A DNA stretch of 64,000 bases. It comes from Candidatus Cloacimonadota bacterium (lineage in GTDB: Bacteria; Muiribacteriota; UBA6191). Position numbers and translations under genes: made by a program. The stretch is taken from positions 1 to 64,000 of the forward strand of contig JAGSHD010000012.1 in the NCBI GenBank assembly GCA_023954715.1, written 5' to 3'. A model generated the notes under the pieces. That model was not told where the DNA came from, did not search any database, and saw only the letters and a program-made list of their open reading frames with translations. Positions 1 to 8,718 of the stretch are shown here, piece after piece (position 1 is the first letter of the stretch; each line of letters opens with the position of its first letter).

Positions 1-97
1 ACATGAGAGAAGCGTTAGTTAGTAGCTATTGCACTTTAGGATATGGTAAAACGCTAAGGCTCCGACTTGATTTCGGGACAGCTTTTCAAAAGCATTT
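1..97 (+). ncRNA. possible 3' end of an unidentified structured transcript, truncated by the window edge
   Basis: No ORF in the supplied track; complementary segments AGCGTT/AACGCT and CCGA/TCGG; directly followed by a strong terminator hairpin. Confidence 0.25.
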
Positions 98-132
98 AAA
101 ACCCCCTCAAATTCACGTTTGAGGGGGTTTTT
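98..132 (+). terminator. rho-independent terminator
   Basis: aaaaccccctcaaa ... tttgagggggtttttt perfect GC-rich stem followed by T-run. Confidence 0.8.
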
Positions 133-182
133 GCTGTTATTTTGAAAAATCGTTACTTTAGAACTGATGGTATAAAATTTGC

Positions 183-485
183 ATGAGTTTTGATGGTTCT
201 ATTGTAATTTGGCTGAGTTTTGTCATTTTTACAATTTGTCATATTTTTAGCAAAGATTGGGAGATTTACATGTTTCAAGATAAAAAAGAGATCGTAAGTA
301 AATTAAAGACAAGCAACAAACACTTCAGAAAAGTTTTTGATGAACATAATCGATTAGAAGATAAGATTAACGAGCTAGAGCTAGATGGTGTGGAGCATAT
401 CGAACATTTTGAATTAGAAAAAATGAAAAAAGAGAGACTTACATTAAAGGACGAGCTTTATAAGTTAGTCAGTGAAGCTGAATAG
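183..485 (+). CDS. small membrane-anchored coiled-coil protein, unknown function
   Basis: 100-aa ORF, hydrophobic N-terminus then charged helical region; stop abuts the convergent bioY stop. Confidence 0.55.
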   Translation: MSFDGSIVIWLSFVIFTICHIFSKDWEIYMFQDKKEIVSKLKTSNKHFRKVFDEHNRLEDKINELELDGVEHIEHFELEKMKKERLTLKDELYKLVSEAE

Positions 486-1061
486 TTAGAGAGCTTTATT
501 TAAATAACAAGACTTTAGACTTGGGTCCATACCTTTTCGAAGTATCGCTTTTATCAATGTTTCGACTGCAAACAAAGATATAAAACATTTGATAATGGCA
601 AATGGATAAAAGGCTAGCATGATGCTTGTGAATACAGTATATAAGTCTTTACCGGTTACATAAGAGAGATGTATTTCACCAAAGCTAAATAAGACTATGG
701 TGTGTATTGCTATGCCTAAAAATAGATGAAACCTACTTTTTAAAAATTGTAATCGAAAGATTTGAATCAGTATGGTAGCTATTAAAAAACCATATAAAAA
801 TCCACCTGTTGGTCCAAGAAAGTGACCTATCCCAGCTCCACCTTTTGAAAAAACAGGAAAACCAATTAAACCAAGCATTAAGTAAAGTATGATGCTTATA
901 ATGCCATAGGGTTTAGGTAGGGCAAATGCTCCGATTTGTATAGCTACGGTTTGCAAAGTAAAGGGGACAGCACCAAAAACCATGATTTGGAATTGAGTAC
1001 TTAAAACAATTAAACTACTCAGTAAAGCTGCTAGTATTTTCCAACGAAGACTTTGATTCAT
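486..1061 (-). CDS. bioY: BioY-family biotin transporter substrate-binding (S) component
   Basis: Motifs VPFTLQTVAIQIGAFALPK, GLIGFPVFSKGGAGIGHFLGPTGGFLYGF typical of BioY. Confidence 0.88.
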   Translation of the reverse strand: MNQSLRWKILAALLSSLIVLSTQFQIMVFGAVPFTLQTVAIQIGAFALPKPYGIISIILYLMLGLIGFPVFSKGGAGIGHFLGPTGGFLYGFLIATILIQIFRLQFLKSRFHLFLGIAIHTIVLFSFGEIHLSYVTGKDLYTVFTSIMLAFYPFAIIKCFISLFAVETLIKAILRKGMDPSLKSCYLNKAL

Positions 1062-1124
1062 GGGTTTGACAGTACAATAGTTTAACGAAAAAATCTAGTA
1101 GTAACTTTTGTTGATAAACAAAAA

Positions 1125-1157
1125 AAACCCCGCCAAAAAGTAATTTTGGCGGGGTTT
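1125..1157 (-). terminator. rho-independent terminator of the giant repeat-protein gene
   Basis: aaaccccgccaaaa-agtaa-ttttggcggggttt; T-run on the minus strand after the stop at 1168. Confidence 0.8.
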
Positions 1158-1167
1158 ATTTAATCAA

Positions 1168-4100
1168 CTATTGGTTTTGTATCACAAAGTTGAGTTGTTT
1201 TTTCATAGATTGAATCAAGTACATTTGAGTTTTTAGTAATTGCTTCATATCATCTACTTGTTTTTTCAAGTCATTGATCTCATTTGTATGAGACTTATTT
1301 GTACCAACAGAGATGTAAAAGTTACCGTTTTTTAATTGATAACCAATTCGTTTACCATCTCTTGTATATGCTTGATTATTTGAAAATATTATTTGAGACC
1401 TTGTAATCGGAACTTGCCCAACAAGTGCTACAGCAACCATATGGCCACCTCTTGCTGATGCATTTCCTAAAACACCTGGCTTTGTACTAACAACTCCAAG
1501 TAATTGATCACCTTTTACATATTGTCTAACTAACCCATTTTCAATATTTAGTCCAACTACAGTACCAGCACTTAAATCTTGCTCAGCTTCGAAGTACTCG
1601 GCATAATCAGCACCGTCATACACTGTGGTAGAAGCGTAGATGACACCAACAGAATTTGCTTTAGTAGCACAAAAAGAACTGCTACCGGAACAAATACTAC
1701 CCACACTTACTTGTAATGCATGTTGGGGAATTGCATGACCAATTCCAAACTTTTCAACCATAAAAACTGCTGCGTTTGTAACCAAAGAAGACACAGTAAC
1801 GGCATTGTCTGATCCATTAAATGCAAATACTCCTTCTCCATCTACTCTCATTCTTCTTCCACCTGCTATAGTAGAATAAGGACCACGGAGATCATTATTT
1901 GCGCCACCAGAAATAACTGAACCAACAGCAACCAACCCGATTTGATTGAATTGCCCTCCATTAATAACAGCATGATTTGTAGTAATGGAGTTATTTCCTC
2001 CACCAGAAATAACGGAACTGCCTCCACTGATGGTATTACCGTAACCGTTTACAATTGTTGAACCATCAGATGTAACATTATTGTTCATACCACCGCCAAT
2101 AGAAGAGTAACTACCTGATACAGAGTTGTTCCAGCCACCTAGGATTGAAGAGTGATTTGCAGAAGTAGAGTTGTCTTGCCCACCAGCAATTGTACTAGTG
2201 TCACCTGTGGCTGAATTATTTCCCCCACCACCAATAGTTGAACCACTACCAGATGTTATATTAGAGGATCCACCACTAATGGTTGAGGCTGAGCCTCGAG
2301 CAATATTTGACAGACCACCACCGATGTATGAGTATGAGCCAGTAGCTTTATTCATGGTTCCACCAGAAACAGCACTATACATTTTAGCTTCGTTCATGGT
2401 GCCACCAGAGATAGTAGATGAAGTCCATGCTTTGTTCATGTAACCACCACCAACGGAGTTATCATAACCTTCTGACCAGTTATTACGCCCTCCAGCGATT
2501 GTATTGTACCAAGCAGCAGATGTAACTATGTTTGACATACCACCACCGATAGCACTATATGCTCCAGTAGCCATGTTCATCATCCCGCCAGAAACTGCAC
2601 TATACATTTTAGCGTAGTTCATTGCTCCACCACTAATTGTAGATGAAGTCCAAGCTTTATTCATGTATCCACCACCAACGGAGTTATCATAACCTTCAGA
2701 CCAGTTATTGCGTCCCCCAGCAATTGTATTATACCAAGCCGCAGATGTAACGACATTTGACATACCACCACCGATTGTTGAATGAGGGCCAGTAGCCATG
2801 TTCATCATGCCTCCAGAAACAGCACTATACATTTTAGCGTAGTTCATTGCGCCACCACTAATTGTAGATGAAGTCCATGCCTTGTTCATGTAACCACCAC
2901 CAATGGATGAATCGTGTCCATCAATCCAGTTGCTTCGTCCACCACTGATGTTTGAATACATGCTAGTTGTTGTAATTTTATTAGACCATCCACCACCGAT
3001 AGATGTATACCAACCAGTAGCGTAGTTACTCTTTCCACCAGAGACAGTACTATAGTATTGAGCATTATTTAACTCACCACCAGAGATAACCCCTGTAGAC
3101 ATGGCCATATTAGAAAGTCCTCCACCAATGGTTGCATTATAACCGGTTGTTGCATTGGACATACCACCAGAAATTGTATTGGAGTTACCATAAGCGTTGT
3201 TACTCTTACCTCCACCAATAGTTACATAAGCTATAGTTGTAGTAGTCAAACCTGTTTCAGAGTTTAAGCCCCAGTTAGTATGTGTATGACTCATAATACC
3301 GTATTGAGTAGATGAGCTAGATCGTAATACAGATCCAGATAAAATAAAACCAGTTCCTTGGGATTCAATAGCCCATGCTTTAATTGTTCCTTTTACATCA
3401 AGAGCAGTCATTGGGTTGGTTGTACCGATTCCCATTTTGACTCCGAGAAAAGTAGCTACATTAGATTGAGTGACTGTGTATGGCGAAGATGTACCATTAA
3501 ATCCAATACTACGATCTCCTTGCAGGTCTAACCAATTGCCACCTAGGATACTAGAGTAGTTTGCAGTAGCCGTATTGTTTTTACCACCAAGCACTGAGGA
3601 GTACCAACCAGTAGATTTGTTCCAAGCACCCCCGGCAATCACACCGTAGTTTTTAGCGTAGTTCATCACTCCACCAGATATTGTAGATGATGTCCATGCT
3701 TTATTCATGTATCCACCACCAACAGAGTTGTCATAACCTTCTGACCAGTTATAGCGTCCCCCAGCGATTGTATTGTACCAAGCGTTAGTTGTAATTGAGT
3801 TAGAGTGACCTCCACCGATTGATGAGTACGCTCCAGTAGCCATGTTCATCATTCCACCAGAAACAGCACTATACATCTTAGCGTAGTTCATTGCTCCACC
3901 AGATATAGTAGATGTAGTCCATGCTTTGTTCATGTGTCCACCACCAACAGAGTTATCATAACCTTCAGACCAGTTATGACGTCCTCCAGCGATTGAATTG
4001 TACCAAGCGTTAGTTGTAATTGAGTTAGAGTGACCTCCACCGATTGATGAGTACGCTCCAGTAGCCATGTTCATCATTCCACCAGAAACAGCACTATACA

Positions 4101-7047
4101 TTTTAGCGTAGTTCATAGCTCCACCAGAGATTGTAGAAGTCGTCCATGCTTTGTTTAAGTGTCCGCCACCGATGGATGAATCATGTCCATCAATCCAGTT
4201 GCTTCGTCCACCACTTATGTTGGAGTACATACTAGTTGTAGTTATCTTGTTAGACCATCCACCACCGATAGATGTATACCATCCAGTTGCGTAGTTACTC
4301 TTACCACCAGATACTGTACTATGGTATTGAGCATGGTTTAGCTCTCCACCAGCAATTGCAGCTGAAGACATTGCCATATTAGAAAGCCCTCCACCTACAG
4401 TTGCATTTGCACCAGTAGTGGAGTTAGACATACCCCCAGAGATTGTATTTGAATCGCCAAAGGCGTGGTTATTAAGTCCTCCACCAATTGTTACATAAGA
4501 AATAGTAGTCGTATTTAAACCAGTAGCAGAATGTAAACCCCAGTTAGTATGAGTATGACTCATGATGCCGTGTTGAGTAGATGAGCTAGATCGCAATACA
4601 GAGCCAGACAATACAAAGCCTTTACCTTGTGACTCAATAGCCCAAGCTTTGATTACACCATTAACATCTAAAGCAACCATTGGGTTGGTAGTACCAATTC
4701 CCATTTTTACTCCAAGAAAAGTAGCTACATTAGATTGAGTCACCATTGTTGGTGTACTCCATGCACTAAAGCCAATACTATTGTCACCTTTTAGCTCTAA
4801 CCATGAGCCACCTAATACACTAGAGTAGTTTGCTGTAGCAGTATTATTTTTTCCACCTAGGACCGAAGAATACCAACCAGTAGATTTGTTCCATCCACCA
4901 CCAGTGATTGATCCGTAGTTTTTAGCATAGTTCATTACTCCACCAGATATTGTAGAAGATGTCCATGCTTTATTTTTATATCCACCACCAACAGAGTTGT
5001 CATAACCTTCTGACCAGTTATAGCGTCCCCCAGCGATTGTATTGTACCAAGCGTTAGTAGTAATAGAGTTAGAAGTTCCTCCACCAATTGACGAGTACGC
5101 TCCAGTAGCCATGTTCATCATTCCACCAGAAACAGCACTATACATTTTAGCGTAGTTCATAGCTCCACCACTAATTGTAGATGAAGTCCATGCCTTATTC
5201 ATGTATCCACCACCTACTGATGTGTCTGTATTGCTCGTCCAGTTATATCGTCCACCAGATATCGTGTTGTACCAAGATCCTATGGCAGCAGTATTTGACA
5301 TACCACCACTAATACTTGAATACCAACCACTAGCAATATTGGATTTACCACCACTAATTGTGCTGTATCCACGAGCTTCGTTCCATGCTCCACCACCAAT
5401 AGTTGTACCGGTTGTCCAAACTGTGTTGTTTGATCCTCCAGAAATTGTAGAGTGATCTCCTTCTGCTTTGTTAGTAGTACCACCACTTAGAGTGATATAA
5501 GATTGATTCATTCCTGATTTACCAGTCGTTGAAGCCATACCCCAGTTAATATGAGTTGCGGTAGTAGTGCCATGTAAATTTGAACTTGGGTCATGAGCCA
5601 TGCTTCCTACAACTAAAAATTGTGTTTTAGGAGCTGCTAAATGTCCAACAGCGAACTTATCTGTCACACTAGATAATCTTACAAAACCAGCTGCTGTTTC
5701 TTGAGTCATTCCTCCACCACTTGTGGAAGAAAGATCTAGTTTTTTCCAGATGGATCCATTAAAGCCCTCAAACTGCCCATTTTTATATTGAATCATTCCA
5801 GCTACATTAGTAGTTGCAGTAGTAGCAGAGACTTTGATTGCACCATGAACATCTAGTTTCGCAAGTGGATTTGTTGTTGCCACTCCAACATTTACACCAA
5901 GTAAACTAAATACATGGCTTCTTGAGATTGTGTATGTTTGAGAACTACCATTATACCCACCGGAGTATTCGTGATTTACATTGAGTTTGGAGCCACCTAA
6001 AATAGTTGCGTAATGTCCATTACTACCAATGGTGTTAGTTGAACCACCTAAAACAGCGGAATGATGTCCGGCTACATTATTTAAATATCCACCATTAACA
6101 TTTGAGTTTGTACCAGCAACGGTATTACTATCTCCCCCAGATATTGTAGCTCCATTTGCACTTGCAGAATGGTTTTTACCACCTGAAATAGTAACCCAAC
6201 TAAAATCAAGACCATTTTGTCCAGTACTAGAGTTTTTACCTAAATTGATATGAGTGCCAGCTTGAGTACCATATAAGTTATTAGCTGCATCAAAAGATAG
6301 ACCACTTGTAATTAAAACTCGTCCACTAGACTCTACAACAAAAGCAGCAGTTTGAGCAGGAGACATAACCACAATCTTACTTGTAACTACCGATCCACTG
6401 GCCGCTGTCATAATCAAACTTGCTGCATTTGCCGTTTGATTTGTATTTAAAAAACTTACTGTATTAACTAAACTTGTAAGATTAATACTATGGGTATTAA
6501 TATCCGTTTGGTTTTTAGAGATGTTTTGACGGTCAGTAAAATTAAAAGACTCTAAAGTAGCTATACGGCTGGTGTGAGATCCGATGGTTGAATCATTATT
6601 TGTAGATCGATTATCTATTGTAGCCAAATCGCTAGATGTATAGTTACCTACTTGGTAAGCTTCAAAAGCGGCCGGAACATAAGGGATTTCAACTCTTGGG
6701 CTCATTACTATTGGAGTTGATCCAGAAACTTTAGTAATGGTAATCTCTAAATAAGGGTTAGAAGCAATCAAAGTACCATCTGTTAAAGCTGGAAACAAGG
6801 ACATTTGCATGAAACCGTTTTGAATTGCAACATTACTAAGTACCATTGAAGCAGCGCTAGATCCACCAGTTAATGTAGGAAACAAGCGAACTTGTACTTC
6901 ATGAACATTACTTGTTAAGTTGAGAGGAGTTCCTGCTGCATTTGTTAGGGTCAAGCCATAAACAAAGGATTTATTATTAGCAGAAATACTTGCAACTACT
7001 GTAAGTAGAAGGGCAAATAAAATTAAAAAACTTTTTTGAAGATGCAT
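1168..7047 (-). CDS. giant secreted Hep/Hag (YadA-head-like) repeat protein with S74/G2-like C-terminal region
   Basis: 1959 aa; signal peptide; dozens of SGG.xN.AxGxxSxIGGG repeats; interspersed GIGTTNPxxALDVxGxIKA motifs; C-terminal DYAEYFEAEQDLSAGTVVGL...GDQLLGVVSTKPGVLGN and terminal coiled coil. Confidence 0.85.
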   Translation of the reverse strand: MHLQKSFLILFALLLTVVASISANNKSFVYGLTLTNAAGTPLNLTSNVHEVQVRLFPTLTGGSSAASMVLSNVAIQNGFMQMSLFPALTDGTLIASNPYLEITITKVSGSTPIVMSPRVEIPYVPAAFEAYQVGNYTSSDLATIDNRSTNNDSTIGSHTSRIATLESFNFTDRQNISKNQTDINTHSINLTSLVNTVSFLNTNQTANAASLIMTAASGSVVTSKIVVMSPAQTAAFVVESSGRVLITSGLSFDAANNLYGTQAGTHINLGKNSSTGQNGLDFSWVTISGGKNHSASANGATISGGDSNTVAGTNSNVNGGYLNNVAGHHSAVLGGSTNTIGSNGHYATILGGSKLNVNHEYSGGYNGSSQTYTISRSHVFSLLGVNVGVATTNPLAKLDVHGAIKVSATTATTNVAGMIQYKNGQFEGFNGSIWKKLDLSSTSGGGMTQETAAGFVRLSSVTDKFAVGHLAAPKTQFLVVGSMAHDPSSNLHGTTTATHINWGMASTTGKSGMNQSYITLSGGTTNKAEGDHSTISGGSNNTVWTTGTTIGGGAWNEARGYSTISGGKSNIASGWYSSISGGMSNTAAIGSWYNTISGGRYNWTSNTDTSVGGGYMNKAWTSSTISGGAMNYAKMYSAVSGGMMNMATGAYSSIGGGTSNSITTNAWYNTIAGGRYNWSEGYDNSVGGGYKNKAWTSSTISGGVMNYAKNYGSITGGGWNKSTGWYSSVLGGKNNTATANYSSVLGGSWLELKGDNSIGFSAWSTPTMVTQSNVATFLGVKMGIGTTNPMVALDVNGVIKAWAIESQGKGFVLSGSVLRSSSSTQHGIMSHTHTNWGLHSATGLNTTTISYVTIGGGLNNHAFGDSNTISGGMSNSTTGANATVGGGLSNMAMSSAAIAGGELNHAQYHSTVSGGKSNYATGWYTSIGGGWSNKITTTSMYSNISGGRSNWIDGHDSSIGGGHLNKAWTTSTISGGAMNYAKMYSAVSGGMMNMATGAYSSIGGGHSNSITTNAWYNSIAGGRHNWSEGYDNSVGGGHMNKAWTTSTISGGAMNYAKMYSAVSGGMMNMATGAYSSIGGGHSNSITTNAWYNTIAGGRYNWSEGYDNSVGGGYMNKAWTSSTISGGVMNYAKNYGVIAGGAWNKSTGWYSSVLGGKNNTATANYSSILGGNWLDLQGDRSIGFNGTSSPYTVTQSNVATFLGVKMGIGTTNPMTALDVKGTIKAWAIESQGTGFILSGSVLRSSSSTQYGIMSHTHTNWGLNSETGLTTTTIAYVTIGGGKSNNAYGNSNTISGGMSNATTGYNATIGGGLSNMAMSTGVISGGELNNAQYYSTVSGGKSNYATGWYTSIGGGWSNKITTTSMYSNISGGRSNWIDGHDSSIGGGYMNKAWTSSTISGGAMNYAKMYSAVSGGMMNMATGPHSTIGGGMSNVVTSAAWYNTIAGGRNNWSEGYDNSVGGGYMNKAWTSSTISGGAMNYAKMYSAVSGGMMNMATGAYSAIGGGMSNIVTSAAWYNTIAGGRNNWSEGYDNSVGGGYMNKAWTSSTISGGTMNEAKMYSAVSGGTMNKATGSYSYIGGGLSNIARGSASTISGGSSNITSGSGSTIGGGGNNSATGDTSTIAGGQDNSTSANHSSILGGWNNSVSGSYSSIGGGMNNNVTSDGSTIVNGYGNTISGGSSVISGGGNNSITTNHAVINGGQFNQIGLVAVGSVISGGANNDLRGPYSTIAGGRRMRVDGEGVFAFNGSDNAVTVSSLVTNAAVFMVEKFGIGHAIPQHALQVSVGSICSGSSSFCATKANSVGVIYASTTVYDGADYAEYFEAEQDLSAGTVVGLNIENGLVRQYVKGDQLLGVVSTKPGVLGNASARGGHMVAVALVGQVPITRSQIIFSNNQAYTRDGKRIGYQLKNGNFYISVGTNKSHTNEINDLKKQVDDMKQLLKTQMYLIQSMKKQLNFVIQNQ
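2500..5215 (-). repeat. near-identical coding tandem repeats (~225-bp units within ~1.27-kb super-repeats)
   Basis: The segment encoding AMNYAKMYSAVSGGMMNMATG occurs five times almost unchanged at DNA level (e.g. near 2563, 2789, 3834, 4060, 5100); agatgtatacc segment recurs at 3001 and 4270. Confidence 0.85.
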
Positions 7048-7061
7048 GATATGGCTCCTGA

Positions 7062-8246
7062 TTAATTTTCTGGGTAGACAATTGTTGAAATTGGCATTAC
7101 AGCTGTAGATTGGTAAAATTCAGCTGTTGGTGGGGTTCCTGCTTGAATTATTGATGAAGATACTTTTATATTTTTTAATTGAGGTCCACGAATGGATGTT
7201 GCTACTAGATCATCTAGTGTTGCTTGTGGATCTGAAAGTTCAATTTTATCATCCACTGAACTAGCCATATCCTCACTGCTTACTGTGGCTAGAGTGCTGG
7301 TAAAATCAGACCCACCCGTAGAGTCAAACAGTGGAGATGCAAACTCTGATGATTGTAAGTCTGTATTTACGTCTGCTTGCATTGCTGGCAAGATATTACT
7401 TTCAAAGCTAGGCTCTAATGTGGCTGTTTCGTTAGCAGCAATTTCAAAGAGAATTTGATCTGGGTCAGTAATGGATGCTGTTTGCCCCTGTAGAATTGTA
7501 GATACGTTTTGTTCGATGATGGCTTTTGTTGAAGCAGCGATTAGCTTAAATTTTCTAATAGTAGGAGTGTTTGGTTTTGCTATCTCGGATCGAAGAGTAG
7601 TTAAAACAGAAATTAAGGACTCATTGGTAGTGATAGAAGCAGATGGACTACTCGCAGAACTTAAAAGTCCTTTCTTTTTTAGCTCATTATCAAAAAGTAC
7701 GGCCTCAGCATTAGTAAAGTGCGACACAGTGGTTGACTTGTTTACTTGCGTATCGTCTTCTAATTTGTTTGGACTTGCTAGTACTGACTTTAAATAACTC
7801 GGTGCTGGTAAATAGGATCGAAGCTTTACCTGTCCTGCCTGTAGCCCTTGTGTAAAACCTTTTACATCAATAGTTGAGTTACTGGTTGACTCGCCATAAA
7901 CATAAACAAGGTCATTGGTTGCTAAACTATTTATGATTTCAGAGGGAATATTTAAAGTAGCTACACCTCCAAAGTCCGTTTCAGCAGTCACATTAAGACT
8001 CCCTTGAAGAAGAGAAGCTAATCGAACTGTGGCGTTTCGAACAATACCATCTTTTAATGTGATTCTTAGTGGTACTACGCTTTGTGAGGCATTTGGGTTG
8101 TTTGGAGTAGTAGAACCGCCACCACCAGTGTTTGTCCCTCCATTTACAACGGAGCCAACTCCACCACTATCTGTATTCCCTGCACCACAGCCAGGCAATA
8201 GTATTAAGCCAAGTGCGCTCAATACAAATAAGAAAACTTTCATCAT
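7062..8246 (-). CDS. secreted lipoprotein, unknown function
   Basis: MMKVFLFVLSALGLILLPGCGAG lipobox; ggag Shine-Dalgarno precedes ATG at 8246 (the track start at 8258 is an upstream TTG); 14 nt upstream of the giant repeat gene. Confidence 0.75.
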   Translation of the reverse strand: MMKVFLFVLSALGLILLPGCGAGNTDSGGVGSVVNGGTNTGGGGSTTPNNPNASQSVVPLRITLKDGIVRNATVRLASLLQGSLNVTAETDFGGVATLNIPSEIINSLATNDLVYVYGESTSNSTIDVKGFTQGLQAGQVKLRSYLPAPSYLKSVLASPNKLEDDTQVNKSTTVSHFTNAEAVLFDNELKKKGLLSSASSPSASITTNESLISVLTTLRSEIAKPNTPTIRKFKLIAASTKAIIEQNVSTILQGQTASITDPDQILFEIAANETATLEPSFESNILPAMQADVNTDLQSSEFASPLFDSTGGSDFTSTLATVSSEDMASSVDDKIELSDPQATLDDLVATSIRGPQLKNIKVSSSIIQAGTPPTAEFYQSTAVMPISTIVYPEN

Positions 8247-8718
8247 GTAACTCTCCAATTTCTAATGTAAACTTCGGAAGGAGGTTCAATTAATTTTAGT
8301 AAGGTGAAGCTAAAGCTTAAAGAATCAAAACAAATATACTGTTATTTAATATCATCCAATAATAATCTATTAGTACATATTTATAGCTGAAAGTTTGATG
8401 TTAGCTTTTGTAAATTAGAACCTAATTTTATAGGAATGCAAAAGGAATATCAATTAATTTTGATTCAAGTTTAAGACCTTCATATTATAATTATCTATTT
8501 CATACAAAAAATACCGTAATTTTGCTTTTTTTGTGTAATTAGGGCTAGCGTATTTATAAAAAGTAATTATAATCGCCTTATAAATGTCATCTATTATTTT
8601 AGTGATATTGAATGATACTAGTAAATTGGACTTGAATTGGTAGAAACTTAATTACAAAATCGGCTAGAATAAGTCGATCAGAGCTTGTCTTCAAAAGATA
8701 AACTCAGGATCCGTTTTA

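Noticed and set aside
2171-5486. ORFs 2171-2443(+), 5201-5455(+) and 5280-5486(-) within the giant repeat gene
   Set aside because: Antisense or out-of-frame shadows of the repetitive Gly-rich coding sequence (Pro-rich and low-complexity translations).
1168-7047. CRISPR-like or non-coding tandem repeats
   Set aside because: Repeats have no uniform spacers, are in-frame, and encode Hep/Hag-type protein repeats.
7192-8250. Plus-strand ORFs 7192-7458, 7471-7797, 8029-8250
   Set aside because: Fully antisense to the lipoprotein gene; no RBS or family signature.
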